Of a stretch of DNA of 64,000 nt, positions 34,494 through 43,901 are shown one piece after another (the stretch's first letter is position 1; each line of letters opens with the position of its first letter). A program made the translations under genes and the position numbers. Origin of the DNA: CAXBNB01 sp040151475 (GTDB lineage: Bacteria > Bacteroidota > Bacteroidia > Cytophagales > Cyclobacteriaceae); contig NZ_JBDKWG010000137.1 of NCBI RefSeq assembly GCF_040151475.1, forward strand, positions 157,510 through 221,509. Reading direction: 5' to 3'. A model generated the notes under the pieces. That model made no database searches, was not told the DNA's origin, and worked only from the letters and a program-made list of their open reading frames with translations.

Positions 34494-36359
34494 TTAATCT
34501 TTAAAAGTCTCCGGAATACCCGGATATTCAACAAAATAATAAATATCATTTTCTACATATGGATTTGTGCCACGCTTACTTTCCGGAACCCAGAATATAG
34601 GTGAAGTGAAGTTACTTTCATCTGCAACTGCCTTGAATTGCTCGGTGTTAAAAATACCATCATCTGCATCATAAGGGATGCGTTCTACAATTCCATTGTC
34701 TTCCCTCAACACATTACCTACATCTCTAAATTTACCTAAAATAGGATGTCTTGTCCTCCTGATTTCTGCGGATAATTCAAGTGCTTCTATGACATTGATA
34801 TCTATGTATTTTTGGCGCATCAGAATTTCCATTTTAGCTTCTGTATCAACGGCATTTTCAAAGTCTTGCCCGATTTTGGTTGCCCATGTCTGGATCACAG
34901 CATCAGACGGCTTACCAGGAAAACACATATTGTAAAAGTTAACTCCTTTTCCATTATAGTTGTCAACATCCAATGTGGCAATATTTGATGTATTGGTTGT
35001 TTTCCCCCAATTGTTCATAGAGTACCAATAATTGATAGAACTCACTACTGCATTTTCAATATGCTGCCTTGCAGTTGAGCCTGTATTGGCCAAACCTTTC
35101 AATGCAGCTTCTGCCAATAACAATTCGATTTCTGCTCTGGTAAACACTCTTACAGGTTCAATAAGGTTGGTAGTAGAAAATGGATTCCAATGCGACCATC
35201 CATCCAAATCAAAATGTTTATCGGCCTGATTATGACGCTCATTATTTGCTCCTACATGAATAGAAGCGTCCGTTCCATGATCTGCAATATTCCATTCACT
35301 AACCTTCAGGTCGATTGCTGTAGAAACCTCATAACTATACGATACCGGCATATATAAGCCCTCTCTGTTAGGAATAGCAAGAACCGGTAGTCTGGGATCG
35401 TCCAATCCCTCTGTATATACATGATCTCTATCTTCATCCAACCAATACATCAACTCAGGAGGAAACCACAGTGCATTACGGCTATTATTTGCCATATTGG
35501 CTTTGTAGGTACCGGCACTGGCCTGATTGATCCAGCTTTCATCCCGTGGGCCTTCAATATCTCCTGCAGGAAGATTGCCCCCACTTAAGATATCGGCTAT
35601 AACCGCACCTGCTTCTGTTGGGTGCACATCACTTACACGTACGGCTGCCCTCAAGCGTACAGCAGTAGCAAACTGTACCCATTTGGTAACATCTCCTTTG
35701 AAAAAGACATCATACTGCTCAAACAAAGCCCTGCCTTTGGTCGATAAACCAGCATCCGCAGATTTTATCCCATCAGCATGCTCTTTAAATTTGGCCATTA
35801 TATCCTGATAAACTTCCCACGGATCATCATACTGAGGAAAATAAACTCCCTCAGAACCCTTTAGGCCATCGAAATAAGGAATTGAATTATAAAAATCCAC
35901 ACTCTTCATGGCACTGTACAATCTGAATATCCTGGCCATATGAGAATAAACCAAATAATCTTTTTTCTCTTCTTCATCCATATCGGCTATCAAACCTTCC
36001 ATTAGTGGTAATTCCTGAAAATATTGATAATTGTAGTCGTACAAGCGTTGAAACCCGGTCGTTGGCCAACTAGCTGTAGGATCATCATAATTTCCATATA
36101 GAGTACTACTGGTCCGGATAGTAGAATTCAGATGTATTCGATTGGGGATTCCGTGCCCATTAACAGAATTCTGATACCAACTGAATCCCTGATTCTTAAA
36201 GTCAGCCATATCACCCATCATCTGAGTCCACATCCTGGGCACAATATCCTGATCGTCAAAATACGTATTCGGATTGTCAAAAAGTTCTTGCAAATTATCC
36301 TGGCAGGCTGTTGAACTTAGTAACAACAGCGTCAATAGTATTAATAAATATTTTTTCAT
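34494..36359 (-). CDS. SusD/RagB-family glycan-binding outer-membrane lipoprotein (621 aa)
   Basis: Surface lipoprotein that binds oligosaccharide and caps the SusC barrel. Lipoprotein signal (LLLLSSTACQ, Cys19). SusD-type landmarks are the N-terminal NLQELFDNPNTYFDD, the TPR-like helices around ADMDEEEKKDYLVYSHMARI and FRLYSAMKSVDFYNSIPYFD, and the C-terminal RAEIELLLAEAALKGL and EALELSAEIRRTRHP. Length is slightly above that of classical SusD (about 550), close to the larger SusD-like group. It starts 12 bp after the SusC stop, the usual pair order. The downstream hairpin probably ends this transcript. It should recognise fragments of the same sulfated glycan as the enzymes encoded downstream. 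Confidence 0.93.
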   Translation of the reverse strand: MKKYLLILLTLLLLSSTACQDNLQELFDNPNTYFDDQDIVPRMWTQMMGDMADFKNQGFSWYQNSVNGHGIPNRIHLNSTIRTSSTLYGNYDDPTASWPTTGFQRLYDYNYQYFQELPLMEGLIADMDEEEKKDYLVYSHMARIFRLYSAMKSVDFYNSIPYFDGLKGSEGVYFPQYDDPWEVYQDIMAKFKEHADGIKSADAGLSTKGRALFEQYDVFFKGDVTKWVQFATAVRLRAAVRVSDVHPTEAGAVIADILSGGNLPAGDIEGPRDESWINQASAGTYKANMANNSRNALWFPPELMYWLDEDRDHVYTEGLDDPRLPVLAIPNREGLYMPVSYSYEVSTAIDLKVSEWNIADHGTDASIHVGANNERHNQADKHFDLDGWSHWNPFSTTNLIEPVRVFTRAEIELLLAEAALKGLANTGSTARQHIENAVVSSINYWYSMNNWGKTTNTSNIATLDVDNYNGKGVNFYNMCFPGKPSDAVIQTWATKIGQDFENAVDTEAKMEILMRQKYIDINVIEALELSAEIRRTRHPILGKFRDVGNVLREDNGIVERIPYDADDGIFNTEQFKAVADESNFTSPIFWVPESKRGTNPYVENDIYYFVEYPGIPETFKD

Positions 36360-36371
36360 GATACTGTATTT

Positions 36372-39300
36372 TTAAATTCCAAAAGAAAGCTGAAAACCAA
36401 AACTCTGAGTAGATGGCAACACATCTTCGCCTTTGAAAGTCTTGGTGCCGGTAGATGCTTCTGCATCAAAATTTGGCATGGTTTTGTACAAGTACCCAAG
36501 ATTTCTGGCAAACAAGCTCACAGAAAGGTTTTGTAAACTAATTTTCTGAACAAATGTGCGTGGAAAAGCATACGACAAAGTAATTTCCCGTATCTTGATA
36601 TAATCATTGTTATATCTGGTATTAACACCATCTAATACCTGTCCACCTGTGGTAAATATGAATTTGTTGTCACTACCATAATACTCACTGGCACTTACAA
36701 TAACATCATTCTCCGTATATACCGGATTCTCAGGGTCTGAAGCATCTTCTTGCACACCATTGACAATCATACCATCGTGGTACAATAACCCATCCATTGC
36801 ATTTGCCGGAGCTGTCTGATCATGCTGCCATGGTACTTTCTCGCTGGTATCTTCATCAATATAGTATGCTAAACCACCATATTTTTCATTTCTCCCAGGC
36901 AGAGATTGTACTGTGGTTCCAGTACCTTTCAAAACATAGTCTGCAAAATTATACACTGTTGCCCCGTAAGAATAATCTAAGAAGAACCCAAGATTAAATC
37001 CTTTGTAGCTCAGGTTGGTAGAAAACCCACCAAGTAAACTTGGATATATATTTCCCATCAATATGTCTTCTTGTGAATCTATATCATAACCAACCCCATT
37101 AGAAGCAACAATTTGTCTTCCGGCAAATTCCCCTTCTTGTACTATCCTGGGCCCCTTTGCATAAATATTTCCTGACTGCTCACCTTCCCTTGCTATCACC
37201 TGAACACCATGCCCTACATCAGTAATCACTTTTTGTGGTAATCCCGGAAACAACTCTTGTATTTGGTTGTGCTGACTTGCCATAGTCCAGGTCATATCTA
37301 AACGCAGGTCATTCGTTTGCAGGGGTGTACCCTTCAACATAAGTTCATAGCCCCAGTTCCTTACATTTCCGGCATTTACTTTAATGGCATTAGCTCCTGT
37401 AACAGGATGCAAGCTTACAGACATGATCTGATCATACACATTATTTGTATAATAAGAGAAATCTAAACTCAACCTGTTGTTTTTGAAAAAGTTCAACTCA
37501 GTCCCTATCTCAAATTCTCTTTTTCTCTCTGGTTTGATAGCTCCTCCAAAAAGAGTTGCTGGTGCCTGTACACGTAGGGCATCTGTATCATTTAACAAAT
37601 TGCCTGCCTGAAAAGAAAAATTTGAAGCAAAGTAAGTACTTGGAGCATCCCGGCCAATATCTGCAAATGAGGTTCTCAACTTACCGAATTGTAAGAAAGG
37701 AACTAAGTTTCTGGCTTTTTCTGTGAAGTTCCAGGTAAAAGCTACTCCCGGATAAAAATACGTATTGTTATCCGGATCCAAAGTAGAAGTCCAATCCCTT
37801 CTCGCATTTAATTCCAGAGTATAAGTATTATCCCAGGTAAAAGTAGCCAATCCCAATACACTATACAATTTCCTTTCATCGGTCGTATATCCTCTTACAT
37901 TACCTATCTGGTCAGAGTTTTGTGGCCAATAATTGACATCCTGAGCAACCAATTGATTCCCTAAATTAAACCAATCAGCATAAATAAAACCGCCTTCAGA
38001 ATTGGTATAGACACCTGCATACAATTTATCATTATACAATCGGCTATACGTAGTACCACCCATGGCAAATATTTTCAAACGATCATTAAGAACCAGTTTG
38101 TCAAAATTCAAAAATGCCCTGTATTCCTGATTAATTGCTTTTTCCTTTTGCACCCTGTACTCACCACCCAAAATATCAGGGCTAACAGCAGTGGGCTTCT
38201 CTTTATTTTCAATATCAGTATTAGTAAGATCCATACTGGCCTGACCTACAAAATACAACCAGTCTGTGAAATAAACTGTAGGACGAATGGAAGAAATCAA
38301 ATGGGATTTTTCATCAACGTACCTATCTGCCTGTCTGCCATAATACTGGCGTGCCATAGGCAATTCAGGATACCAATTCTCCAAAATGCCCGGCACATAG
38401 TCCGGATCAAAATTATCACGGTAGTCATCTGTATATAAATACCCATAATTAGGGCTGTCAGGGTCAGTAACCATATACTTGCCATTGGCAATCAATTCTT
38501 CATATGGGGCATCCCTGTTTATACCGTTCACCATTCCAACAGCCCATTCGCTTATCCTGTTCTGAGTTTTTACATTGTAATAGTTGGAAGAAAAGTCCAG
38601 TGTAACTTTCTTGGAAACATTTAACTTTCCTGCAAAAGAGAATGTATTTTTCTTTTGAAAGAAATCAGGCACAATCCCCTGATAATCATAATTGGTATAT
38701 GAAAACCGCATATTGCCATAATCCCCCCCATTGGTTACAGCAAAGTTTGTGCTTTGTGTGTGGCCATTTTCATAAAAAAACATATAATTGTTAGGATATG
38801 CCCGATACGGCCGGGTCACACCATCCCAATACAACAAATTGACATCTTCATTGCCGGCAAAAGCAGGCCCGAAGTTTAAGTGTGTAGCATGCTGTGTAAG
38901 TGTGTTTACTCCATTGACATCTATCCAGTTGTCTGAGCCTGTGCCAAAATCCCTGAATGCATATTCATTCTCTCCAGATCCAAATTCATTCTGAAAATCG
39001 ATGTAGTTTTTTGGTCGCTCAACTGAATACTGGTAGTTCACATCCACTCCAAAACCTTTGGAGCTTTTACCTTTTTTGGTAGTAATCATTACTACTCCAT
39101 TTCCCCCTGCACTTCCATACAAAACTGCAGCCTTGGCACCTTTAAGGATTTCCATAGACTCTATGTCCAATGCATTCAGGTCATTGATTCCACTACCGTA
39201 ATCCCCCTTTCTTTCGGCATTTCCACCACCGTCATAAATCTCACTCTCAGTATCGTACATAGGCACCCCGTCTATCACAAACAGAGGCCTTGTTTTGGCA

Positions 39301-40157
39301 TCAAATTCAAGTGCATTTGTGCCTCGTATATTGATTTCCACACCACCTGTTGGACCGGACACGGACTGCCTCACATTAACACCAGCGGCTCTTCCCTGAA
39401 GTATGCTGAATGGATTAACGGGGTTGCCAGCTTTAACCAGATCCTTACCTTCTACTTTACTTACAGCATAACCAAGCGACTTTCTATCCCTCATTACTCC
39501 CATCGCAGTTACTACTACTTCTTCAAGCTCCGTTAAGTCCGATTCTAAAACAATATCAACAATAGACCTTCCGGAAACATCAACTTCTTGAGAAGCATAT
39601 CCTATAAAAGAAAATACTACTATAGAACCTTCCGGTACTTCAATTTTATAATTACCATCAATATCTGTAACAAGTCCGGTAGTGGTTCCTTTGACTATAA
39701 TATTAACCCCGGGTAAGCCATTGCCTTCTGTGTCTGTTACTTTACCAGATACAGAAACATTTTCCACCATATCCAGAACAGAAAAACTTTTTTGCACCCC
39801 TTTTCTGTTTACAATAATTTGATTGTTTACCCTTTTGAAATCAACATCAGCTTTTTTAGAAATGTCCTTTAAAATGTCATAAAGATTTTCATTGTCCCTA
39901 TCGATTGATATTTTTTTCTTTAAGGGAATGTTATTGGTAGCGTAAGAAAATTCAAAGGAAGTCCCATTTTCCAAAAGCTGAAATACTTCCTTTAAAGTAA
40001 TATTGTTGGCCTCAAGAGACGTATTGATGTCTTTCAGGCTTTGGCCTTTAGCCAAATCAGTTGCCAGGAGCATAGAAGCACCCAGGCAATTCAAAAACAA
40101 TATTAAAAATGTGTACTTGCTCACCTTAATAATTGTGTTTAAGTAGGATTTTTTCAT
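36372..40157 (-). CDS. SusC/RagA TonB-dependent transporter with N-terminal STN domain (1261 aa)
   Basis: Outer-membrane importer of oligosaccharides driven by TonB. Signal peptide about 1-38. An STN domain (about 45-115, SLKDINTSLEANNITLKEVF to QIIVNRKG) is the part known to contact FecR in the periplasm; a CarboxypepD_reg domain follows (about 133-212, VSGKVTDTEGNGLPGVNIIV). The plug is about 212-350 (EEVVVTAMGVMRDRKSLGYA ... GNGVVMITTKKG), then the 22-strand barrel to the C-terminal aromatic end FQLSFGI. The STN domain, together with ECF sigma and FecR genes immediately upstream, shows that uptake and gene activation are linked. Intact, normal length. Confidence 0.95.
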   Translation of the reverse strand: MKKSYLNTIIKVSKYTFLILFLNCLGASMLLATDLAKGQSLKDINTSLEANNITLKEVFQLLENGTSFEFSYATNNIPLKKKISIDRDNENLYDILKDISKKADVDFKRVNNQIIVNRKGVQKSFSVLDMVENVSVSGKVTDTEGNGLPGVNIIVKGTTTGLVTDIDGNYKIEVPEGSIVVFSFIGYASQEVDVSGRSIVDIVLESDLTELEEVVVTAMGVMRDRKSLGYAVSKVEGKDLVKAGNPVNPFSILQGRAAGVNVRQSVSGPTGGVEINIRGTNALEFDAKTRPLFVIDGVPMYDTESEIYDGGGNAERKGDYGSGINDLNALDIESMEILKGAKAAVLYGSAGGNGVVMITTKKGKSSKGFGVDVNYQYSVERPKNYIDFQNEFGSGENEYAFRDFGTGSDNWIDVNGVNTLTQHATHLNFGPAFAGNEDVNLLYWDGVTRPYRAYPNNYMFFYENGHTQSTNFAVTNGGDYGNMRFSYTNYDYQGIVPDFFQKKNTFSFAGKLNVSKKVTLDFSSNYYNVKTQNRISEWAVGMVNGINRDAPYEELIANGKYMVTDPDSPNYGYLYTDDYRDNFDPDYVPGILENWYPELPMARQYYGRQADRYVDEKSHLISSIRPTVYFTDWLYFVGQASMDLTNTDIENKEKPTAVSPDILGGEYRVQKEKAINQEYRAFLNFDKLVLNDRLKIFAMGGTTYSRLYNDKLYAGVYTNSEGGFIYADWFNLGNQLVAQDVNYWPQNSDQIGNVRGYTTDERKLYSVLGLATFTWDNTYTLELNARRDWTSTLDPDNNTYFYPGVAFTWNFTEKARNLVPFLQFGKLRTSFADIGRDAPSTYFASNFSFQAGNLLNDTDALRVQAPATLFGGAIKPERKREFEIGTELNFFKNNRLSLDFSYYTNNVYDQIMSVSLHPVTGANAIKVNAGNVRNWGYELMLKGTPLQTNDLRLDMTWTMASQHNQIQELFPGLPQKVITDVGHGVQVIAREGEQSGNIYAKGPRIVQEGEFAGRQIVASNGVGYDIDSQEDILMGNIYPSLLGGFSTNLSYKGFNLGFFLDYSYGATVYNFADYVLKGTGTTVQSLPGRNEKYGGLAYYIDEDTSEKVPWQHDQTAPANAMDGLLYHDGMIVNGVQEDASDPENPVYTENDVIVSASEYYGSDNKFIFTTGGQVLDGVNTRYNNDYIKIREITLSYAFPRTFVQKISLQNLSVSLFARNLGYLYKTMPNFDAEASTGTKTFKGEDVLPSTQSFGFQLSFGI

Positions 40158-40177
40158 AATTTTACAATGTTTTTAAT

Positions 40178-40185
40178 GAAACATA
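40178..40185 (-). promoter_or_regulatory. Possible -7 box for susC (TATGTTTC on the minus strand)
   Basis: Matches the Bacteroidota -7 consensus TAnnTTTG at 7 of 8 positions, 20 bp before the susC ATG, in the 138-bp gap after FecR. No convincing -33 TTG lies at the right distance, and susC may instead depend on the neighbouring ECF sigma factor, so this is only tentative. Confidence 0.25.
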
Positions 40186-40204
40186 AGTTTTGTTAAAAGA
40201 ATCT

Positions 40205-40244
40205 AAGAAGAGCCCAGACGACCGCCAGAAGTCAAGCTCTTCTT
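40205..40244 (+). terminator. Hairpin with T-tract on the plus strand between fecR and susC
   Basis: AAGAAGAGC (40205-40213) and GCTCTTCTT (40236-40244) pair over 9 bp with a 22-nt loop, followed on the plus strand by TTTTTT. All genes nearby are on the minus strand, where the tail is only AGATTCTTTT. It may block antisense transcription into fecR or act as a weak attenuator between fecR and susC. Confidence 0.35.
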
Positions 40245-40295
40245 TTTTTTATTTTTCTATAGCATAGGCATATCTGTTTTTTTCTATCGAATAGT

Positions 40296-41348
40296 TTAGT
40301 TCTGACAACCCTTTCCGGTTATTATTATTTGTTCATTCTTTATTTCATACCTGGAGCTTGTGGCAAAAGTGATGGCCTCTAACATGGCTTCCAATGATGC
40401 ATTTTTAAAATTCGTCTTAATAAGACAATTGTTTATTTTTTTGTTTTTCACTATAAACTCTACACCATACCTTCTTTTTATAGCCTTTAATACTTCTTCC
40501 AATTTCACATTGTCGAAAGCAAAAATATTATCCTTCCATCCTACAATACTTCCCAAGTCCACACTGCTGATCTGACCTAATCTGGTACTGGTATTGATAA
40601 CAACCTGCTCATTTGGCCTAAGCAGAAAGTGTTCATTTTTTTTATTTTCATGAAGATTGCTGAAAACTTCTACACTACCTTCCAACAACGAAACATTTAC
40701 ATTAGACTCATCTGGAAATGCATGTACATTAAACTTAGTGCCCAGAACCTTAGTACTAACGTCCCTGGTTCTGACAATAAATGGCCTTGTTTTGTCTTTG
40801 GCAATTTCGAAGTAAGCTTCTCCCTCCAACTCTACCACCCGCAAAGAATCGTTAAATATTGAAGGTCTTGACAGTTTACTTTCACCATTCAAAACCGCCT
40901 TAGACCCATCTGAAAATGTAATCGTTGAAAGCTGTCCGGAAGCTGTCTCTGTCACTTTCCATGAAGATTTAGAAACTACATTGTTTTGATTGTTTTGTTG
41001 AGAATTCAGACTAACATACAAGTAACCCAATGAAAGAATAAGAGTAATCGACGCAGCAACTTTCATAAATACACGCCCTATGTAACTTTCCCTGAGGTAA
41101 ATTCGACCTTTCTCAAAAGCAAAAGAACTGTCTTCTTTTGCTATTTTCTGAGCAGTCATCTGCTTTCCTGATGCTATGTTGAAAGAATCTTTTTCATTTA
41201 AAGCAGTTTCCCAAACATGTTGTAATTCATTAAACTGTTTTTTATAGCTGTCATTCAAAAGCATTTGGTCTAACTCCGTTTGTTCATGCTCTTGTATTTC
41301 TCCTGAAAAGAACTTTGAGGTCAGTAGATGGAATTTTTTATTTTTCAT
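40296..41348 (-). CDS. FecR-family anti-sigma factor (350 aa)
   Basis: Inner-membrane regulator that holds the ECF sigma factor until SusC signals through its STN domain. A cytoplasmic N-terminal part (1-90, LTSKFFSGEIQEHEQTELDQ) is followed by one membrane helix (about 94-110, VAASITLILSLGYLYVSL). The periplasmic FecR domain covers about 130-235 (TITFSDGSKAVLNGESKL, VVELEGEAYFEI, VLGTKFNVHAF). The C-terminal DUF4974 domain (about 270-346, FAFDNVKLEEVLKAIKRRYG ... IIITGKG) is STN-like, the part expected to meet the SusC STN. It lies 104 bp downstream of the sigma gene and 138 bp upstream of susC. Confidence 0.95.
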   Translation of the reverse strand: MKNKKFHLLTSKFFSGEIQEHEQTELDQMLLNDSYKKQFNELQHVWETALNEKDSFNIASGKQMTAQKIAKEDSSFAFEKGRIYLRESYIGRVFMKVAASITLILSLGYLYVSLNSQQNNQNNVVSKSSWKVTETASGQLSTITFSDGSKAVLNGESKLSRPSIFNDSLRVVELEGEAYFEIAKDKTRPFIVRTRDVSTKVLGTKFNVHAFPDESNVNVSLLEGSVEVFSNLHENKKNEHFLLRPNEQVVINTSTRLGQISSVDLGSIVGWKDNIFAFDNVKLEEVLKAIKRRYGVEFIVKNKKINNCLIKTNFKNASLEAMLEAITFATSSRYEIKNEQIIITGKGCQN

Positions 41349-41452
41349 AATTTTTCCTTACGACCATATAGACGACAATAGAACAACCAACCTACTAGTG
41401 AGGAGAAAAAATATTTTATTGAGGAAAAATCTCTACAAATAGTATAGAGAAA

Positions 41453-42046
41453 TTAATAGTATGCTATCACCAAACTTATACATAGAAGTGCAACAGTCGT
41501 TATCAAATTCATTAAATCCTGACGATATGAAGACATATATTTGACAGCCTCAACCATGTGGTTCTGAACTGTTCTGGGTGAAATCGACATGGCTATTGCT
41601 ATTTCATTATAGCTAAGCCCCTCCAGCCTGCTCATTCTAAATACCAATTGTCTTTGCTTTGGCATTTGCTTAATTATTTCTTCCAGCCGTGCAGAAAATT
41701 CGGTATAGAGAATGTTGTGATCAGCCCCTTCAGTTTCTCTAAGTGAATTTAAAATACTTTCGTTCAATTCTTCCGAAGGAATTTTAGAACTCCTTAGTTT
41801 GGTAAGAGAGAGGTTCTTGACTGATCTGAATAGATAAGATCGTAAATTTGATTTCAGGTTTATTTCTCTTCTTTTTGACCAAATGTAAGCAAATACATCA
41901 GATACGATTTCCTGAGCTGTCTCATGATCCCTGACGAATTTATTGCAATACCCACAAAGTTGAAGGTAATACTTCTCGAAAATTTTTTCAAAAGAAGCTA
42001 TATTCCCCTTCTTGACCTTTTCAAATAAAGCAATATCTGCGTCCAT
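41453..42046 (-). CDS. ECF RNA polymerase sigma factor of the Bacteroidota PUL type (197 aa)
   Basis: Sigma-70 family ECF protein. Region 2 spans about 12-85 (FEKIFEKYYLQLCGYCNKFV, EIVSDVFAYIWSKR) and region 4 about 118-172 (QMPKQRQLVFRMSRLEGLSY, NEIAIAMSISPRTVQNHMVE, the helix-turn-helix). After region 4 the protein ends in a strongly hydrophobic segment (LITTVALLCISLVIAYY, about 181-197), which could anchor it to the membrane or bury in the anti-sigma partner. It is the first gene of the SusC/D regulatory-import block on the minus strand. A possible -7 box TTATTTTG (42101-42108, 7 of 8) lies about 55 bp upstream. It probably activates susC and possibly the sulfatase cluster. Confidence 0.93.
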   Translation of the reverse strand: MDADIALFEKVKKGNIASFEKIFEKYYLQLCGYCNKFVRDHETAQEIVSDVFAYIWSKRREINLKSNLRSYLFRSVKNLSLTKLRSSKIPSEELNESILNSLRETEGADHNILYTEFSARLEEIIKQMPKQRQLVFRMSRLEGLSYNEIAIAMSISPRTVQNHMVEAVKYMSSYRQDLMNLITTVALLCISLVIAYY

Positions 42047-42148
42047 ATTATTAAGTCATCACCAGTCAATCTACAATTATTGACAAATTGATTCGAAACT
42101 CAAAATAAAAGGAATGATTTCAGAACGATTGCTTTGCGGGTTACATTA

Positions 42149-43054
42149 CTACATAAAACCACTTTTCTGCATCCACTCCAGTAAAGGCAACATCCATTCG
42201 TTGATTGGGAGGCTCAAAACAAAGCCATGATTTCCTTTTGGGTAGAGGTGCATCTCAGCAGAAACTTTATTCCGGATCAAAGCCTGATAAAAACGAATAC
42301 TGTTATCGACAGGTACGACAGTGTCATCTCCGGTATGGGTGATCCAGGTTGGCGGAGTATTGGCAGTGACTTGCAATTCATTGGAAAAAAGTAAAATCTG
42401 ATCAGTATCAGGATTCTTTCCAAGCAAGTTTGTTCTTGATCCTTCATGTGTCAGGTCATCTGTCATGCTAACCACAGGATAAACCAAAATCATAAAATCA
42501 GTCCTTAAGTTTACATTTTCTTTATTTTCGATATAGGATTTATCGAAATGCGTTCCGGCTGTTGAAGCCAAATGACCACCTGCGGAGAATCCCATTATGC
42601 CTATTTTATCCGCATCAACATTCCAGGTATTAGCATTTTTTCGAACCATTTTGATCGCTTGTTGGGCATCTTGCAGAGGTCCTATCGATTTGTCCAGCAT
42701 GATCGAATCACTTGGCAAACGGTATTTCAGAATGAAAACTGTCACACCATTGGATGTAAACTCTTTAGCAATCTTTATGCCTTCAAGGAGATAACTTTCC
42801 ATTCCATATCCACCTCCGGGACAAATGATTACAGTGGTACCTGTCGCTATTTTTTTATCCGGAAAATAGACCTCAAGTGTAGGTTGAGAAATGCTTTTGT
42901 AACCAAAAAAATTACCATCTTTTTTCAGCTCTATTTCTTTCATCTGATAAGGCTTACTATTTGGAACAACTCCTGTATAAAGTGGTAACACTTCCTGAGC
43001 CTTTGAAATAAAAACTATAAAAACAAAAGAAACTAATGCAATTTTATTCTTCAT
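42149..43054 (-). CDS. Secreted alpha/beta-hydrolase, carbohydrate-esterase type (301 aa)
   Basis: Signal peptide 1-19 (LVSFVFIVFISKAQ). Alpha/beta-hydrolase with oxyanion segment CPGGGYGMES, nucleophile Ser in IMGFSAGGHLAS (about residue 159), Asp in THTGDDTVVPVDNS (about 245) and His in GNHGF (about 277). The BD-FAE/acetyl-xylan-esterase side of the superfamily fits the GGGY and GFSAGGHLAS signatures. It could remove acetyl or feruloyl groups from plant or algal glycans. It is separated from the sigma gene by 102 bp and follows the NodB deacetylase by 8 bp, so it belongs with that operon rather than the PUL regulator. Exact substrate unknown. Confidence 0.88.
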   Translation of the reverse strand: MKNKIALVSFVFIVFISKAQEVLPLYTGVVPNSKPYQMKEIELKKDGNFFGYKSISQPTLEVYFPDKKIATGTTVIICPGGGYGMESYLLEGIKIAKEFTSNGVTVFILKYRLPSDSIMLDKSIGPLQDAQQAIKMVRKNANTWNVDADKIGIMGFSAGGHLASTAGTHFDKSYIENKENVNLRTDFMILVYPVVSMTDDLTHEGSRTNLLGKNPDTDQILLFSNELQVTANTPPTWITHTGDDTVVPVDNSIRFYQALIRNKVSAEMHLYPKGNHGFVLSLPINEWMLPLLEWMQKSGFM

Positions 43055-43062
43055 GGTAAATT

Positions 43063-43851
43063 TTAATTTTTGAGCCTCTTTGTTAAATCCGGAATAATTA
43101 TTTTCATCGCTTGTTTTACATCTATATAGTCATTCAAATCTTTCAGCGTTACCACTTTATAATTGTGTTTTGATAAGTATTGCAGGTATTCTTCAAACAA
43201 CTCCGGTGGCGTATTTACCCAGGGGTGTTCAAGGTCTGGAACGCCATGGATGGTCAGGACAACAATCTTTCCATCTTTCGCTTCTTTCAGAGCTTCCATT
43301 ATCTCACTTTTGTTATCTGCCACCATTGCCCAACTGGGCACTAACAATGGATGATCGCTCAACGGATCATAAGCCCTGCTTCCTCCAGCTCTGGCAAATT
43401 TATACCCTTGTTCTTCCAATACATCTATTGCTGCCCGGTTCAGGTCATAACCGGGATAAGCGAAATCGGATGGTTTTTCTATACCAAGAGAATCGCATTT
43501 GTCTTCAATATAACTGAGCTGGACTATCAACTGATCTTTGGAAAGTTTACTAACACCTGCATGGGTTGCGGTATGATTGGCTACTTCAAACCCCATTCGA
43601 TCCAGTTCCTGCATTTGCCTCCAATTCATGTACAATAAGCTATCCTTGTAGTTTGGTGGAAACTCACAGACAAAAAATGTGGCACTAAAACCATACTGCT
43701 TTAATAATGGAGCTACCACAGAATACTGGCTTGCAGGAGCATCATCAAAAGTAAGAATGACCAAACTGTCAGGAATTTGCTTTTTCAGAATCTGAGCATT
43801 GCATATTGTAATGGCAAAAAATGATAAAAAGAGGAAGGTGTTTTTTTTCAT
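43063..43851 (-). CDS. NodB-type polysaccharide deacetylase, secreted (262 aa)
   Basis: The frame is open further upstream, but the ATG at 43849-43851 gives a normal signal peptide (MKKNTFLFLSFFAITICNAQ). NodB homology domain with motif 1 LTFDDAPAS, motif 2 NHTATHAG (metal His pair), motif 3 FAYPGYDLNR, and C-terminal LTIHGVPD. In motif 1 the usual catalytic-metal Asp-Asp pair is present. Substrates of this family include N-acetylglucosamine polymers and acetylated xylan; which one cannot be told. It starts 50 bp after the stop region of the 4HB protein and precedes the alpha/beta-hydrolase by 8 bp. Two adjacent esterases of different families suggest joint deacetylation of one glycan. Confidence 0.9.
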   Translation of the reverse strand: MKKNTFLFLSFFAITICNAQILKKQIPDSLVILTFDDAPASQYSVVAPLLKQYGFSATFFVCEFPPNYKDSLLYMNWRQMQELDRMGFEVANHTATHAGVSKLSKDQLIVQLSYIEDKCDSLGIEKPSDFAYPGYDLNRAAIDVLEEQGYKFARAGGSRAYDPLSDHPLLVPSWAMVADNKSEIMEALKEAKDGKIVVLTIHGVPDLEHPWVNTPPELFEEYLQYLSKHNYKVVTLKDLNDYIDVKQAMKIIIPDLTKRLKN

Positions 43852-43901
43852 TGAAAATGAGTTGATGCAAACAACTCTAAATACAGAACAAGATAAATTC
43901 T

